Position numbers and translations under genes: made by a program
The notes under the pieces: model-generated
Database searches by the model: none
The model's input: only the letters and a program-made list of their open reading frames with translations
What the model was told of the DNA's origin: nothing
Assembly: GCF_049060325.1 (NCBI RefSeq)
Contig: NZ_JBMGPW010000001.1
Span: 124,001-188,000, forward strand
Direction: 5' to 3'
Length of the DNA stretch: 64,000 nucleotides
Origin: Vescimonas sanitatis
GTDB taxonomy: Bacteria > Bacillota > Clostridia > Oscillospirales > Oscillospiraceae
Shown here: positions 40,106 to 47,687 of the stretch, in pieces
Layout of the letters: the number at the start of each line of letters is the position of its first letter
Position numbering within the stretch: position 1 is the stretch's first letter

Positions 40106-41181
40106 CATGCACCCTCCTTGTCCAGAATGGCCTTGGCCGCCGCTACCGCCTGATCGCGGCTCATGATCTCGCCGCCGCTGCGCAGGCAGGTATAGATGGG
40201 GCAGCGCTCCTTCACCGCCAGCGTCACATCCAGCACCAGCTGGGCGGGGATGGACATTTCCACATCCAGCACCGCTTTGACGCGGCTGTAATCCAGCTTG
40301 TCGAAGCTGGCATAGGGCCACGGGCTGACGGTTTTGGGGCGGATCAGGCCCACCTGATAGCCCTGAGCGCGCAGGATACGGACGGCAGACTTGGCGATAC
40401 GGCCGCAGACGCCGTAGGCAGTCAGGATCAGCTCCGCGTCCTCGGTCATGAATTCCTCCACCTGCACGTCCTTTTCCCATGTGTCGTACATGGCGGCGTT
40501 GGCCTTGCAGCGATCCTCCTGACCGGTCCAGCCGCCGGGCAGGATCAGCGCCTTTTTGTCGGCGGGATGTCCCACCAGCGCCCAGTCGCTCAGTTCGTCC
40601 TTCAGGCGCTTGACCTCCTCGTCAGAGCGCATCTCCGGCAGGCTGACCGGCTCCATGATGGTGCCCAGCACGCCGTCCGTCAGAATGAGGACGGGATTGC
40701 GGTCACGCTGGGCGTAATCGAAGGCGGCATAGGTCATGTCCACCGCCTCCTGCACCGTGGCGGGGGCGAATACCATCATCCGGAAGCCGCCGTTGCCGCT
40801 GGCACGGGTGGCCTGCAAATAATCCTGCTGGGCGGGCTGGATCGCGCCGATTCCGGGGCCGCCCCGCTGTACGTTGACGTATACCATGGGGATGCGGGCG
40901 CTGGCGCAGAAGCTGATGCCCTCGCTCTTGAGACTGATGCCGCAGGAGGAGGAGCTGGTCATGGCGCGGGTGCCGCTCTGAGCAGCGCCATAGACCATAT
41001 TGACGGAGGCTACCTCACTCTCGCCCTGCACGAACACGCCGCCCACCTCCGGCAGCCGCCGTGCCAGATATTCCGGTATCTCGTTTTGCGGCGTGATAGG
41101 ATAGCCGGCGAAGAACCGGCAGCCGCTGCGCACCGCGGCCTCAGCGATGGCCTCAGTGCCCTTCATAAATACTCTTGCCAT
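40105..41181 (-). CDS. korA: 2-oxoacid:ferredoxin oxidoreductase, alpha subunit
   Basis: The 358-residue alpha subunit has GTEAIAEAAVRSGCRFFAGYPITPQNEIPEYLARRLP (pyrimidine-binding domain), EVASVNMVYGAAQSGTRAMTSSSSCGISL and the C-terminal domain with VGLIRPKTVSPWP. AAGGAGG lies 7 nt before the ATG. It follows the ferredoxin subunit gene by 12 nt. Substrate may be 3-methyl-2-oxobutanoate, another branched-chain oxoacid or 2-oxoglutarate; the four-gene layout fits VOR and KOR equally. Confidence 0.93.
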   Translation of the reverse strand: MARVFMKGTEAIAEAAVRSGCRFFAGYPITPQNEIPEYLARRLPEVGGVFVQGESEVASVNMVYGAAQSGTRAMTSSSSCGISLKSEGISFCASARIPMVYVNVQRGGPGIGAIQPAQQDYLQATRASGNGGFRMMVFAPATVQEAVDMTYAAFDYAQRDRNPVLILTDGVLGTIMEPVSLPEMRSDEEVKRLKDELSDWALVGHPADKKALILPGGWTGQEDRCKANAAMYDTWEKDVQVEEFMTEDAELILTAYGVCGRIAKSAVRILRAQGYQVGLIRPKTVSPWPYASFDKLDYSRVKAVLDVEMSIPAQLVLDVTLAVKERCPIYTCLRSGGEIMSRDQAVAAAKAILDKEGA

Positions 41182-41193
41182 GCTCCCGCCTCC

Positions 41194-41397
41194 TTATTTA
41201 TACACTTCGATGGCCGCGTCCGGGCACATACGCCCGCAGATGGCACAGCCGATGCAGTTTTCCGGGTGTGCGGCCACCACAAAGGGGTAGCCCTTGGAGT
41301 TGACCTCGTGTCCCACGGCCAGCACGCCCTTGGGACAGAACTTCACGCAGTAGCCGCAGCTCTTGCAGCTCTCCGCGCGGATGGTGACTTGCGCCAT
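41194..41397 (-). CDS. korD: 2-oxoacid:ferredoxin oxidoreductase, ferredoxin-like delta subunit
   Basis: The 67 residues hold two 4Fe-4S motifs: SCKSCGYCVKFCPKG (CxxCxxCxxxC) and NCIGCAICGRMCPDA. It passes electrons from the TPP site to soluble ferredoxin. AAGGAGG precedes the ATG. It is the first enzyme gene of the operon, 12 nt after the P-loop NTPase gene. Confidence 0.94.
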   Translation of the reverse strand: MAQVTIRAESCKSCGYCVKFCPKGVLAVGHEVNSKGYPFVVAAHPENCIGCAICGRMCPDAAIEVYK

Positions 41398-41409
41398 TTC
41401 AATGCCTCC

Positions 41410-42093
41410 TTATCCTTCATCAAGTCCCGTCTCCGGGACGGTCATTCGCGGTGTGAGGGGCAGCAGCGGCAGCTCCGTCCGGCCCTCGACCTCCGGCAGC
41501 AGCGTTTCCGACACCGCCGCCGCCTCCACCTTTACATAGGGCGTCAGCAGCCGGAGCCCCTGCTCCACGCCCACTAAGAATTCCTCCGCCGTGGTGCCGA
41601 TGCCCAGCGTGGGGTTCAGCAAAAAACGCGGCAGGCCCAGCCGCGCCGCCTTCAGCACGGCGCTCAGGGTCCCGTCGATGTGCTCCACCGTCCCCGACCA
41701 GGGCCGGTATGGATTTACCACGAACCATGCGTCCGCACTCTTCAGCAGGTGTGCGTATCCGCCGATGAGCCTTGCCCCCGTGTCGTTGCCGCCCACGTCC
41801 AGAATGACGCTTTTGTTCTTGTCCAGCAGCAGCGGCACCAGTCCGCCCACCTGCGTGGGCGCGTCGGCACACTGCTGCTCGAAGTGCACCGTCACCCCCG
41901 CGCCCTCCAAAAGGGCCGCCGCGTCCCTTGACCGCAGCAGTGGCTTTGTCTGGTCCAGATCGAAGAAATGCACATCCCGTCCACGCTCCGCCGCCGTCAG
42001 CGCCCACTGCACCGCCAGCTCAGATTTGCCGCACCCGGCCTCGCCCAGAAATACCGTCACCCGCTGCGCTGGGTCCGGCGCATACCGTGCCAT
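41410..42093 (-). CDS. P-loop NTPase heading the kor operon, function unknown
   Basis: The 227-residue protein opens with FLGEAGCGKSELAVQWAL, a Walker A (GEAGCGKSE, about residues 17-25). HFFDLDQTKPLLRSRDAA and SVILDVGGNDTGARLIGG follow as switch/Walker B-like segments, as in SIMIBI-type NTPases (MinD/CooC/HypB relatives). No known specific family assigned. AAAGGAGGG precedes the ATG by 5 nt. It is cotranscribed with korDABC, suggesting a role in maturing or metallating the enzyme or in its regulation; that is inference from position. Confidence 0.78.
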   Translation of the reverse strand: MARYAPDPAQRVTVFLGEAGCGKSELAVQWALTAAERGRDVHFFDLDQTKPLLRSRDAAALLEGAGVTVHFEQQCADAPTQVGGLVPLLLDKNKSVILDVGGNDTGARLIGGYAHLLKSADAWFVVNPYRPWSGTVEHIDGTLSAVLKAARLGLPRFLLNPTLGIGTTAEEFLVGVEQGLRLLTPYVKVEAAAVSETLLPEVEGRTELPLLPLTPRMTVPETGLDEG

Positions 42094-42140
42094 ACCATCC
42101 CTCCTTTAGCCCTTCAAAGTGCTGTATATTTACGAATACC

Positions 42141-42169
42141 ATTATACCCGCCCGCTTTGCCCCTGCGAA
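42141..42169 (-). promoter_or_regulatory. Promoter of the NTPase-kor operon
   Basis: On the minus strand TTCGCA (42169-42164), 17-bp spacer, TATAAT (42146-42141). The -10 is perfect, the -35 weak. Confidence 0.6.
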
Positions 42170-42216
42170 GCGTAAATGCCCGTTATCCTATAAAGTTTTC
42201 TTATATCTAACGGCGT

Positions 42217-42247
42217 AAAAAAAGACCGGCACCCGCCGGTCTTTTTT
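42217..42247 (-). terminator. Terminator of the liv operon
   Basis: GACCGGC/GCCGGTC stem, ACCC loop, flanked by A-run and T-run, 8 nt after the livF stop on the minus strand. Confidence 0.93.
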
Positions 42248-42254
42248 CATATGC

Positions 42255-42962
42255 TTATCCGCCCAGATACGCCTTCTTGATGGCGTCGCTCTCCAGAAGC
42301 GCCGCGCCGGTGCCCTCCGTGACGATGCGCCCCGTTTCCAGCACATAGCCCCGGTCGGCCACCGCCAGCGCCGCCTGTGCGTTCTGCTCCACCAGAAGAA
42401 TAGTGGTGCCGTCGGCGTGGAGCTGACGGATGATGTCGAATATCTGCTCCACCAGCAGCGGCGCCAGACCCATGGACGGCTCGTCCAGCATCAGCAGCTT
42501 GGGATGGCTCATCAACGCCCGGCCCATGGCCAGCATCTGCTGCTCGCCGCCGGACAGCGTCCCGGCCACCTGCTTCCGCCGTTCCTTCAGCCGCGGGAAG
42601 CGCTCGTACACGCTCTCGATGTCTGCGTTCAGGTCACCGCTCCGGCAATAGCCGCCCATGTCCAGGTTTTCCTGCACCGTCATGTGCTGGAAAATGCGCC
42701 GTCCCTCCGGCACAAGAGCCATGCCGCGCCCCACCAGCTTGTGGTTGGGCACGTGCCGCAGCTCCTCGTCCATGAAGCGCACGCTGCCCATGCGGCTGCG
42801 GAGCAGCCCTGCCACGGTGTTCAGCGTGGTGGATTTTCCCGCGCCGTTGGCGCCGATCAGCGTCACCACCTCGCCCTGCTCCACGTGGAAGGACACGTCC
42901 TTCACCGCGTGGATGCTGCCGTAGTACACATTGATGTTCTCCACCTGCAGCACGCTGCTCAT
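42255..42962 (-). CDS. livF: Branched-chain amino-acid ABC importer ATPase LivF
   Basis: A 235-residue ATPase with Walker A GANGAGKSTTLN, LivF-type MALVPEGRRIFQHMTVQENLDMG after the Q-loop, signature TLSGGEQQMLAMGRAL and Walker B LLMLDEPSMGLAP. The importer brings Leu, Ile and Val into the cell. It overlaps livG by 4 nt (ATGA) and ends the operon. Confidence 0.96.
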   Translation of the reverse strand: MSSVLQVENINVYYGSIHAVKDVSFHVEQGEVVTLIGANGAGKSTTLNTVAGLLRSRMGSVRFMDEELRHVPNHKLVGRGMALVPEGRRIFQHMTVQENLDMGGYCRSGDLNADIESVYERFPRLKERRKQVAGTLSGGEQQMLAMGRALMSHPKLLMLDEPSMGLAPLLVEQIFDIIRQLHADGTTILLVEQNAQAALAVADRGYVLETGRIVTEGTGAALLESDAIKKAYLGG

Positions 42963-43804
42963 GCGCTCGCCTCCTTCTTCCGTCCCAGATACGCCTCAAT
43001 GACCGCCGGGTCCGCCTGGATGTCCGCCGGCGTGCCCTTGGCGATGATGTGCCCGAAGTTCAGCACGCAGATACCCTCGCAGATGTTCATCACCAGGTTC
43101 ATGTCGTGCTCGATCAGCAGCACCGCGATCTGGAACGTATCCCGTATCTTCCGGATGTTCTCCATCAGCTCCGCCGTCTCCGACGGGTTCATGCCCGCCG
43201 CCGGCTCGTCCAGCAGCAGCAGACACGGGTTCGATGCCAGCGCCCGCAGGATCTCCAGCCGCCGCTGCGCGCCGTAGGGCAGCGAGCCCGCCCGTTCATC
43301 GGCATGACTCTCCATGTGGAAGATGCTCAGCAGCTCCTCCGTCCGTTCCCGGGCGATGTGCTCCTCCCTCGCATACCTGGGGAAATGCAGGATACTGCCC
43401 GCCAGCCCGTAGCGCACCGAGTCGTTCATGGCCACCATCAGGTTCTCCGCCACCGTCAGATCATTGAACAGCCGGATGTTCTGGAACGTCCGGGCGATAC
43501 CGGCCTTGTTTACCTGTGCGGTGGTCATGCTGTGGGTGTCCTTGCCATCCAGCAGGATAGCGCCCGCTGTGGGCTGATACACCTTCGTCAGCAGGTTGAA
43601 CACCGTGGTCTTGCCCGCGCCGTTGGGGCCGATCAGCCCCGCGATCTCCGTCCGGCCGATGGTCAGATCGAAGTCCTCCACCGCCTTCAGCCCGCCGAAG
43701 GTCACGCCCAGCCCCACGCACTCCAGCACCGGGGACTTGTCGATGTCCCGTTCCGGCAGCAGCACGGAGGACTGGCGCTTCACCAATTTCGTTTTCGTCG
43801 TCAC
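42959..43804 (-). CDS. livG: Branched-chain amino-acid ABC importer ATPase LivG
   Basis: GTG start (43804) overlapping the livM stop, with AAAGGAG upstream. The 281 residues have an N-terminal extension of about 25 residues, Walker A LIGPNGAGKTTVFNLLT, the LivG insertion with RTFQNIRLFNDLTVAENLMV, signature-region SLPYGAQRRLEIARAL-like sequence and Walker B LLLDEPAAGMNPSE. It pairs with LivF to power LivHM. Confidence 0.95.
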   Translation of the reverse strand: MTTKTKLVKRQSSVLLPERDIDKSPVLECVGLGVTFGGLKAVEDFDLTIGRTEIAGLIGPNGAGKTTVFNLLTKVYQPTAGAILLDGKDTHSMTTAQVNKAGIARTFQNIRLFNDLTVAENLMVAMNDSVRYGLAGSILHFPRYAREEHIARERTEELLSIFHMESHADERAGSLPYGAQRRLEILRALASNPCLLLLDEPAAGMNPSETAELMENIRKIRDTFQIAVLLIEHDMNLVMNICEGICVLNFGHIIAKGTPADIQADPAVIEAYLGRKKEASA

Positions 43805-44796
43805 AGCGCCGCACGCTCCTTTCGCCCGGGGGTCAGTTTTTCCTTAGCAGAGGCAAAAAACCGCTTCATCGTGGGGTTGTTCGTGGCCTGCATCACCAGG
43901 ATCAGCACGATGGCATACACCAGCATGCGGTAGTCCGCCACCTCGCGCAGCGCCTCCGGCAGCACCGTCAGCACGATGGCCGAGATCACGGAGCCCGGCA
44001 CGCTGCCCATGCCGCCCAGCACCACGATGACCAGGATCTCGATGGACATATTGTAATCAAAGGCAGCTGCCTTGATGTTGGCCAGTGAGTGGCCGTACAG
44101 CACGCCGGCACAGCCTGCGAAGAAGGCTGCGATGACGAACACCGCCAGCTTGTACCATGTGACGTTCAATCCCACGGACTCCGCCGCGATGCGGTTGTCC
44201 CGGATGGCCATGATGGCCCGGCCGTACTTGGACCGCTTCAGGTTCAGCATCACCGCCACCGTCAGCAGCACCAGCACCGCGCCGTAGGGGAGAAGGTCCT
44301 TCGCCCCGGCGTAGATGGAGGAGGTGTCCAGACCCAGCGCGCCGCCGGTGATGTTCAGGTTTGTGATGATGTTCTTGATGATCTCGCCGCAGGCCAGCGT
44401 CACGATAGCCAGATAGTCGCCCCGCAGCCGCAGGGCCGGCAGTCCCACCAGCAGCCCGAAGACCGCCGCCATCAGGCCGCCCGCCAGCATACTCACCGGC
44501 AGGCGCACGCCCAGCGGCAGGGCGGTGGTGTGCAGCGCGATCGCCACCAGACACCCGGAGAACAGTCCCACGGACATGAAGCCCGCGTGGCCCAGGCTCA
44601 GCTCGCCCAGCAGGCCCACCACCAGGTTCAGCGACACCGCCATCACGATGTACACCGCAACGGGCACCAGCATATTCGTTACCTGCCGGGTCAGATGCCC
44701 GGTATACAGCAGCGTCGCCATTACCACAAACAGTGCGGCCACCACCGCCACGGTCAGCAGGTCCGTGCGCTGTCTTTTTTTCTGTGTCAGCTGCAT
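43801..44796 (-). CDS. livM: Branched-chain amino-acid ABC importer permease LivM
   Basis: The ATG at 44796, 6 nt after GAGGTG, is preferred to the GTG three codons upstream. The 331 residues carry about ten membrane helices with the LivM motifs LNLVVGLLGELSLGHAGFMSVGLFSG, RLRGDYLAIVTLACGEIIKNI and the coupling segment RAIMAIRDNRIAAESVGLNVTWYKL. It overlaps livG and follows livH closely. Confidence 0.95.
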   Translation of the reverse strand: MQLTQKKRQRTDLLTVAVVAALFVVMATLLYTGHLTRQVTNMLVPVAVYIVMAVSLNLVVGLLGELSLGHAGFMSVGLFSGCLVAIALHTTALPLGVRLPVSMLAGGLMAAVFGLLVGLPALRLRGDYLAIVTLACGEIIKNIITNLNITGGALGLDTSSIYAGAKDLLPYGAVLVLLTVAVMLNLKRSKYGRAIMAIRDNRIAAESVGLNVTWYKLAVFVIAAFFAGCAGVLYGHSLANIKAAAFDYNMSIEILVIVVLGGMGSVPGSVISAIVLTVLPEALREVADYRMLVYAIVLILVMQATNNPTMKRFFASAKEKLTPGRKERAAL

Positions 44797-44806
44797 TTCC
44801 TTCACC

Positions 44807-45685
44807 TCACACCTTCTCCTGCATGGGCTTGCCCAGCAGGCCCGTGGGCTTGACCACCAGCACGACCACCAGCACGGCGAACACGATGGCGTCCGCCCAC
44901 AGGGTGGAGATATACGTCTTGGACAGCTGCTCGATCAATCCCAGCAGGATACCGCCCAGCATGGCGCCGGGGATGGAGCCGATACCGCCGAATACCGCCG
45001 CCGTAAAGGCCTTGATGCCGGGCATGGCGCCGGTGGTGGGCTTGATGTACACATAGGTCATGCCGTAGAACATACTGGCGAAGGCCGCCAGCGCCGAGCC
45101 GATGGCAAACGTCAGCGTGATGGTCCTGTCCACGCTGATGCCCATCAGCGTGGCGGCGTCCTTGTCCTCGGACACGGCCCGCATGGCTTTGCCCAGCTTC
45201 GTTTTGTCGATGAACAGCGTCAGCGCTGCCATCAGCACCGCTGTCACCGCCAGCGTCAGCACGGTGATGCCGTCCACCTGCACGCCGCCCACGGAGAAGC
45301 TGCCCAGCTTTACCAATGTGGGGTAGGCCATCTGCTGCGAGCCGAAGAGCAGCAGCGCCGCGTTCTGCAAAAGATAGCTGACGCCGATGGCCGTGATGAG
45401 CACACTCAGCGGTGCCGCCTGCCGCAGGGGCTTATAGGCGCAGAACTCAATGACCACGCCCAACACCGCGCATACCACGATGCTGACGATCACCGTCACC
45501 CACGGAGACAGTCCCAGCTGCGCCACCGCCACAATGCCGCTGTATGCGCCCACCATGATCACGTCGCCGTGGGCGAAGTTCAGCATTTTGGCGATACCGT
45601 AGACCATGGTGTAGCCCAGTGCGATCAGCGCGTAGATGCTCCCCAGGCTCAGCCCGCTTATCAAGGTTTGTATCAAATTCGTCAT
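44807..45685 (-). CDS. livH: Branched-chain amino-acid ABC importer permease LivH
   Basis: ATG 45685 is chosen because AAAGGA sits about 9 nt upstream; the ATG three codons earlier touches that site. The 292 residues have about eight helices and the LivH motifs LGYTMVYGIAKMLNFAHGDVIMVGAYSG, KAMRAVSEDKDAATLMGISVDR and FGGIGSIPGAMLGGILLG. It forms the pore with LivM. Confidence 0.95.
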   Translation of the reverse strand: MTNLIQTLISGLSLGSIYALIALGYTMVYGIAKMLNFAHGDVIMVGAYSGIVAVAQLGLSPWVTVIVSIVVCAVLGVVIEFCAYKPLRQAAPLSVLITAIGVSYLLQNAALLLFGSQQMAYPTLVKLGSFSVGGVQVDGITVLTLAVTAVLMAALTLFIDKTKLGKAMRAVSEDKDAATLMGISVDRTITLTFAIGSALAAFASMFYGMTYVYIKPTTGAMPGIKAFTAAVFGGIGSIPGAMLGGILLGLIEQLSKTYISTLWADAIVFAVLVVVLVVKPTGLLGKPMQEKV

Positions 45686-45715
45686 AGTCGTCATTCCTTT
45701 GCATGGCGCCCGTTC

Positions 45716-45744
45716 CGCCCTCCCGGCACAGCGCCGGGAGGGCG
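45716..45744 (-). other. GC-rich hairpin between livK and livH
   Basis: A perfect 12-bp stem (45716-45727 with 45733-45744) with a 5-nt loop and no T-run, in the 97-nt gap after the binding-protein gene. Such hairpins protect the upstream mRNA or attenuate the downstream genes so that binding protein is made in excess. Confidence 0.65.
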
Positions 45745-45782
45745 TATGGGCTTATTGTGAGGAAGATAGGTAGCTTACTTGC

Positions 45783-47012
45783 TTACGCCTCCGCGTCGGC
45801 TGCAGTATCCGCAGCGTCCCCGCTCTCCGCGCCGGCGGCGTCATTGGCGTTGCCTTGACCGAACAGGGTGCCCACGCCGTTCTTGTAGAGGATGGCGCTG
45901 GCGGCCTTGTTGGTGTTGCCGTCGGCACTCCAGGTCATAGTGCCGGTCACGCCCTCCACGGTGATGGTGGGCATCACAGCGGCCAGGTCAGCGCCGGAGG
46001 TGCTGCCGTTGGCGGCCTCCACAGCGGCCTTGACGGCGTACACCGCGTCATAGGCATCCGCGGCGAACTGGTCGGGGGTGGCGTTGTAGGCGTCCTGGTA
46101 TGCCTTCACAAAGGCCTGGACCTTGGGGTCAGCGGAATCCGCGGCGAAGGGGGTCATCATCAGCACGTTATCCGCGATGGTCACATCCTGGCTCACCTTG
46201 CCCAGGATGCCGTCCAGACCGTCAGCGCCGAAGAAGTACACATCATCGGCAAACTTACCCTTGGCCTGGGTCAGGAAGGTGGAGGCCCCCTCCGCGTAGA
46301 TGGGGATGAACACGACCTTCACGCCGGAGGAAGCAAGGGCGTTCACCTGGGTGGAGAAGTCGGTGCTGGTGGCGGTGGTGAAGGTCTGCGTCTCCTTGAT
46401 GGTCACGCCGTTGTTCTGGCACTCGGCCACGAAGGCATTGTACAGACCCACAGAGTAGTCGTTGTCGCTCTGATAGAACACGCCTACCTCGGTGGCCAGG
46501 GCGTTGTCGGTGAGGTAGTCTGCTGCCGCGGTGCCCTGATAGGAATCGTAGAAGCAGATACGGAAGGCCTTGTCGTTGCCGTCGATGCACTTGTCGGCGG
46601 AGCCGGTGGTCTCCATCACCAGCACGTCGTCGGCTTTGGCCGCCGCCACCACGGAGGCCGTCTCACCGGACAGCACCGCGCCCAGACTGACGTTCATGCC
46701 CCAGTCCATCAGCTTGCCGTAGGCCGCCACGGCGCTCTCCGGGTCGCCCTGAGAGTCCTGGAAGCTCAGCTCCAGCTGCTTGCCGTTCACGCCGCCGGCG
46801 GCGTTGATCTCCTTGACGGCCAGCTCCGCGCCGTGCTGTACGGACAGACCATAGTTGGCATAGCCGCCGGTCAGGGGGCCGACGCCGCCCAGCTTAATGG
46901 TCTCGGCGCCGCTGGCGTCGCCGCTGCCGCCGTTATCGCTCTTGCTGCCGCAGGCCACCAGGCTCAACGCCATCACAGCGGCTAAAAACATTGCAACTAC
47001 TTTCTTTTTCAT
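45783..47012 (-). CDS. livK: Branched-chain amino-acid binding lipoprotein LivK
   Basis: ATG 47012 follows AAAGGAG; the frame extends upstream without a ribosome site. The 409 residues have a lipoprotein signal ending LVAC (Cys21), a Gly/Ser/Asp linker and the periplasmic-binding type I fold: IKLGGVGPLTGGYANYGLSVQHGAELAVKEINAAGGVNGKQLELSFQDSQGDP, then VFYQSDNDYSVGLYNAF. The C terminus is an acidic Ala/Asp/Glu tail. First gene of the livKHMGF operon; no clear promoter is visible directly upstream, where the terminator of the small gene at 47135 lies. Confidence 0.95.
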   Translation of the reverse strand: MKKKVVAMFLAAVMALSLVACGSKSDNGGSGDASGAETIKLGGVGPLTGGYANYGLSVQHGAELAVKEINAAGGVNGKQLELSFQDSQGDPESAVAAYGKLMDWGMNVSLGAVLSGETASVVAAAKADDVLVMETTGSADKCIDGNDKAFRICFYDSYQGTAAADYLTDNALATEVGVFYQSDNDYSVGLYNAFVAECQNNGVTIKETQTFTTATSTDFSTQVNALASSGVKVVFIPIYAEGASTFLTQAKGKFADDVYFFGADGLDGILGKVSQDVTIADNVLMMTPFAADSADPKVQAFVKAYQDAYNATPDQFAADAYDAVYAVKAAVEAANGSTSGADLAAVMPTITVEGVTGTMTWSADGNTNKAASAILYKNGVGTLFGQGNANDAAGAESGDAADTAADAEA

Positions 47013-47078
47013 GGTTTTGTTCTCCTTTACGTTGGTTTTCTTAGGAACTATGCACCGGCGGCGTCTGCCGCAGGTATA

Positions 47079-47111
47079 CAAAAAAGCGGCTCCGCCAATG
47101 GCGGAGCCGCT
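47079..47111 (-). terminator. Terminator of the small membrane protein gene (upstream of livK)
   Basis: On the minus strand AGCGGCTCCGCC, ATT loop, GGCGGAGCCGCT, six T residues; 24 nt after the stop codon at 47135. Confidence 0.9.
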
Positions 47112-47134
47112 TCGCTGTATCAGGTGTCAGCGCG

Positions 47135-47347
47135 TCATGCGGTTATCCGTGCCAATGGCGTATGTGCAGAGGCGGCCAGTACCAGCAGTACCAGCACCAG
47201 AGCGCAAATAATAATGGACGCCATAATAATGGCGCCCAGCACGGACAGGATGACAGTATGAGAAGCGGCGCAGGCGCAGCAGAAAGCAGCACCGGCGCAG
47301 GCGGCGGTCATCATGGTATTCATGGCTTTCTTCGTGGTCCTGGTCAT
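47135..47347 (-). CDS. Small Cys-rich membrane protein of unknown function
   Basis: ATG 47347 follows AAGGAGG by 8 nt; an earlier frame-open region overlaps the promoter. The 70 residues comprise a basic N terminus, a Cys/Ala-rich segment AACAGAAFCCACAAS and a hydrophobic stretch VILSVLGAIIMASIIICALVLVLLVLAAS that can form one or two membrane helices. It has its own consensus-like promoter and terminator, which supports a real gene. It lies upstream of livK on the same strand. No family recognised. Confidence 0.72.
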   Translation of the reverse strand: MTRTTKKAMNTMMTAACAGAAFCCACAASHTVILSVLGAIIMASIIICALVLVLLVLAASAHTPLARITA

Positions 47348-47384
47348 CACGGCCGCCTCCTTTCGCTTCGGAAATGTTGGGCCT

Positions 47385-47413
47385 ATTGTAGCAAAGCAAA
47401 ATTCCAAAGTCAA
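47385..47413 (-). promoter_or_regulatory. Promoter of the Cys-rich small protein gene
   Basis: On the minus strand TTGACT (47413-47408), 17-bp spacer, TACAAT (47390-47385). If the terminator at 47079-47111 leaks, it could also feed livKHMGF. Confidence 0.72.
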
Positions 47414-47456
47414 CGGTGTTTTCACAAAAAATGCCATCATATCGCACAATCAGCCA

Positions 47457-47480
47457 CAATATGCATTATGCAATATGCAT
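47457..47480. repeat. Direct repeat in the gap before importer cassette 2
   Basis: CAATATGCAT occurs twice (47457-47466 and 47471-47480) with a 4-bp spacer; each copy contains the palindrome ATGCAT. It lies in the AT-rich 340-bp gap between divergent transcripts (47348-47687). Beyond this repeat and the two promoters I see nothing else there. Confidence 0.6.
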
Positions 47481-47597
47481 AAAAACGAACCACTTTCTCC
47501 CAGAAACTGGAAATTCCACGGCCGCAGCCGGTCTGCCGCTCCGAACACAAAAAACGATATAGACGGACAAACATACGACAATACCGAACAACACCCC

Positions 47598-47625
47598 TTG
47601 CATTTTCTGCGTTATCCTGTAAAAT
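47598..47625 (+). promoter_or_regulatory. Promoter of importer cassette 2
   Basis: TTGCAT (47598-47603), 16-bp spacer, TAAAAT (47620-47625), about 60 bp before the permease start. Confidence 0.6.
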
Positions 47626-47687
47626 AGACAGCGACCCTTCGCGCGGTACGCGCGGAAGCGGAACAGACTGAAAAGGGAGGCCCGTCC

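Noticed and set aside
40081..41577. 498-codon plus-strand frame across korB, korA, korD
   Set aside because: Antisense shadow with His/Ala/Leu-rich composition spanning several real genes and their ribosome sites.
47457..47480. CAATATGCAT repeat as a CRISPR or iteron array
   Set aside because: Only two short copies with a 4-bp spacer; no array, spacer diversity or replication genes nearby.
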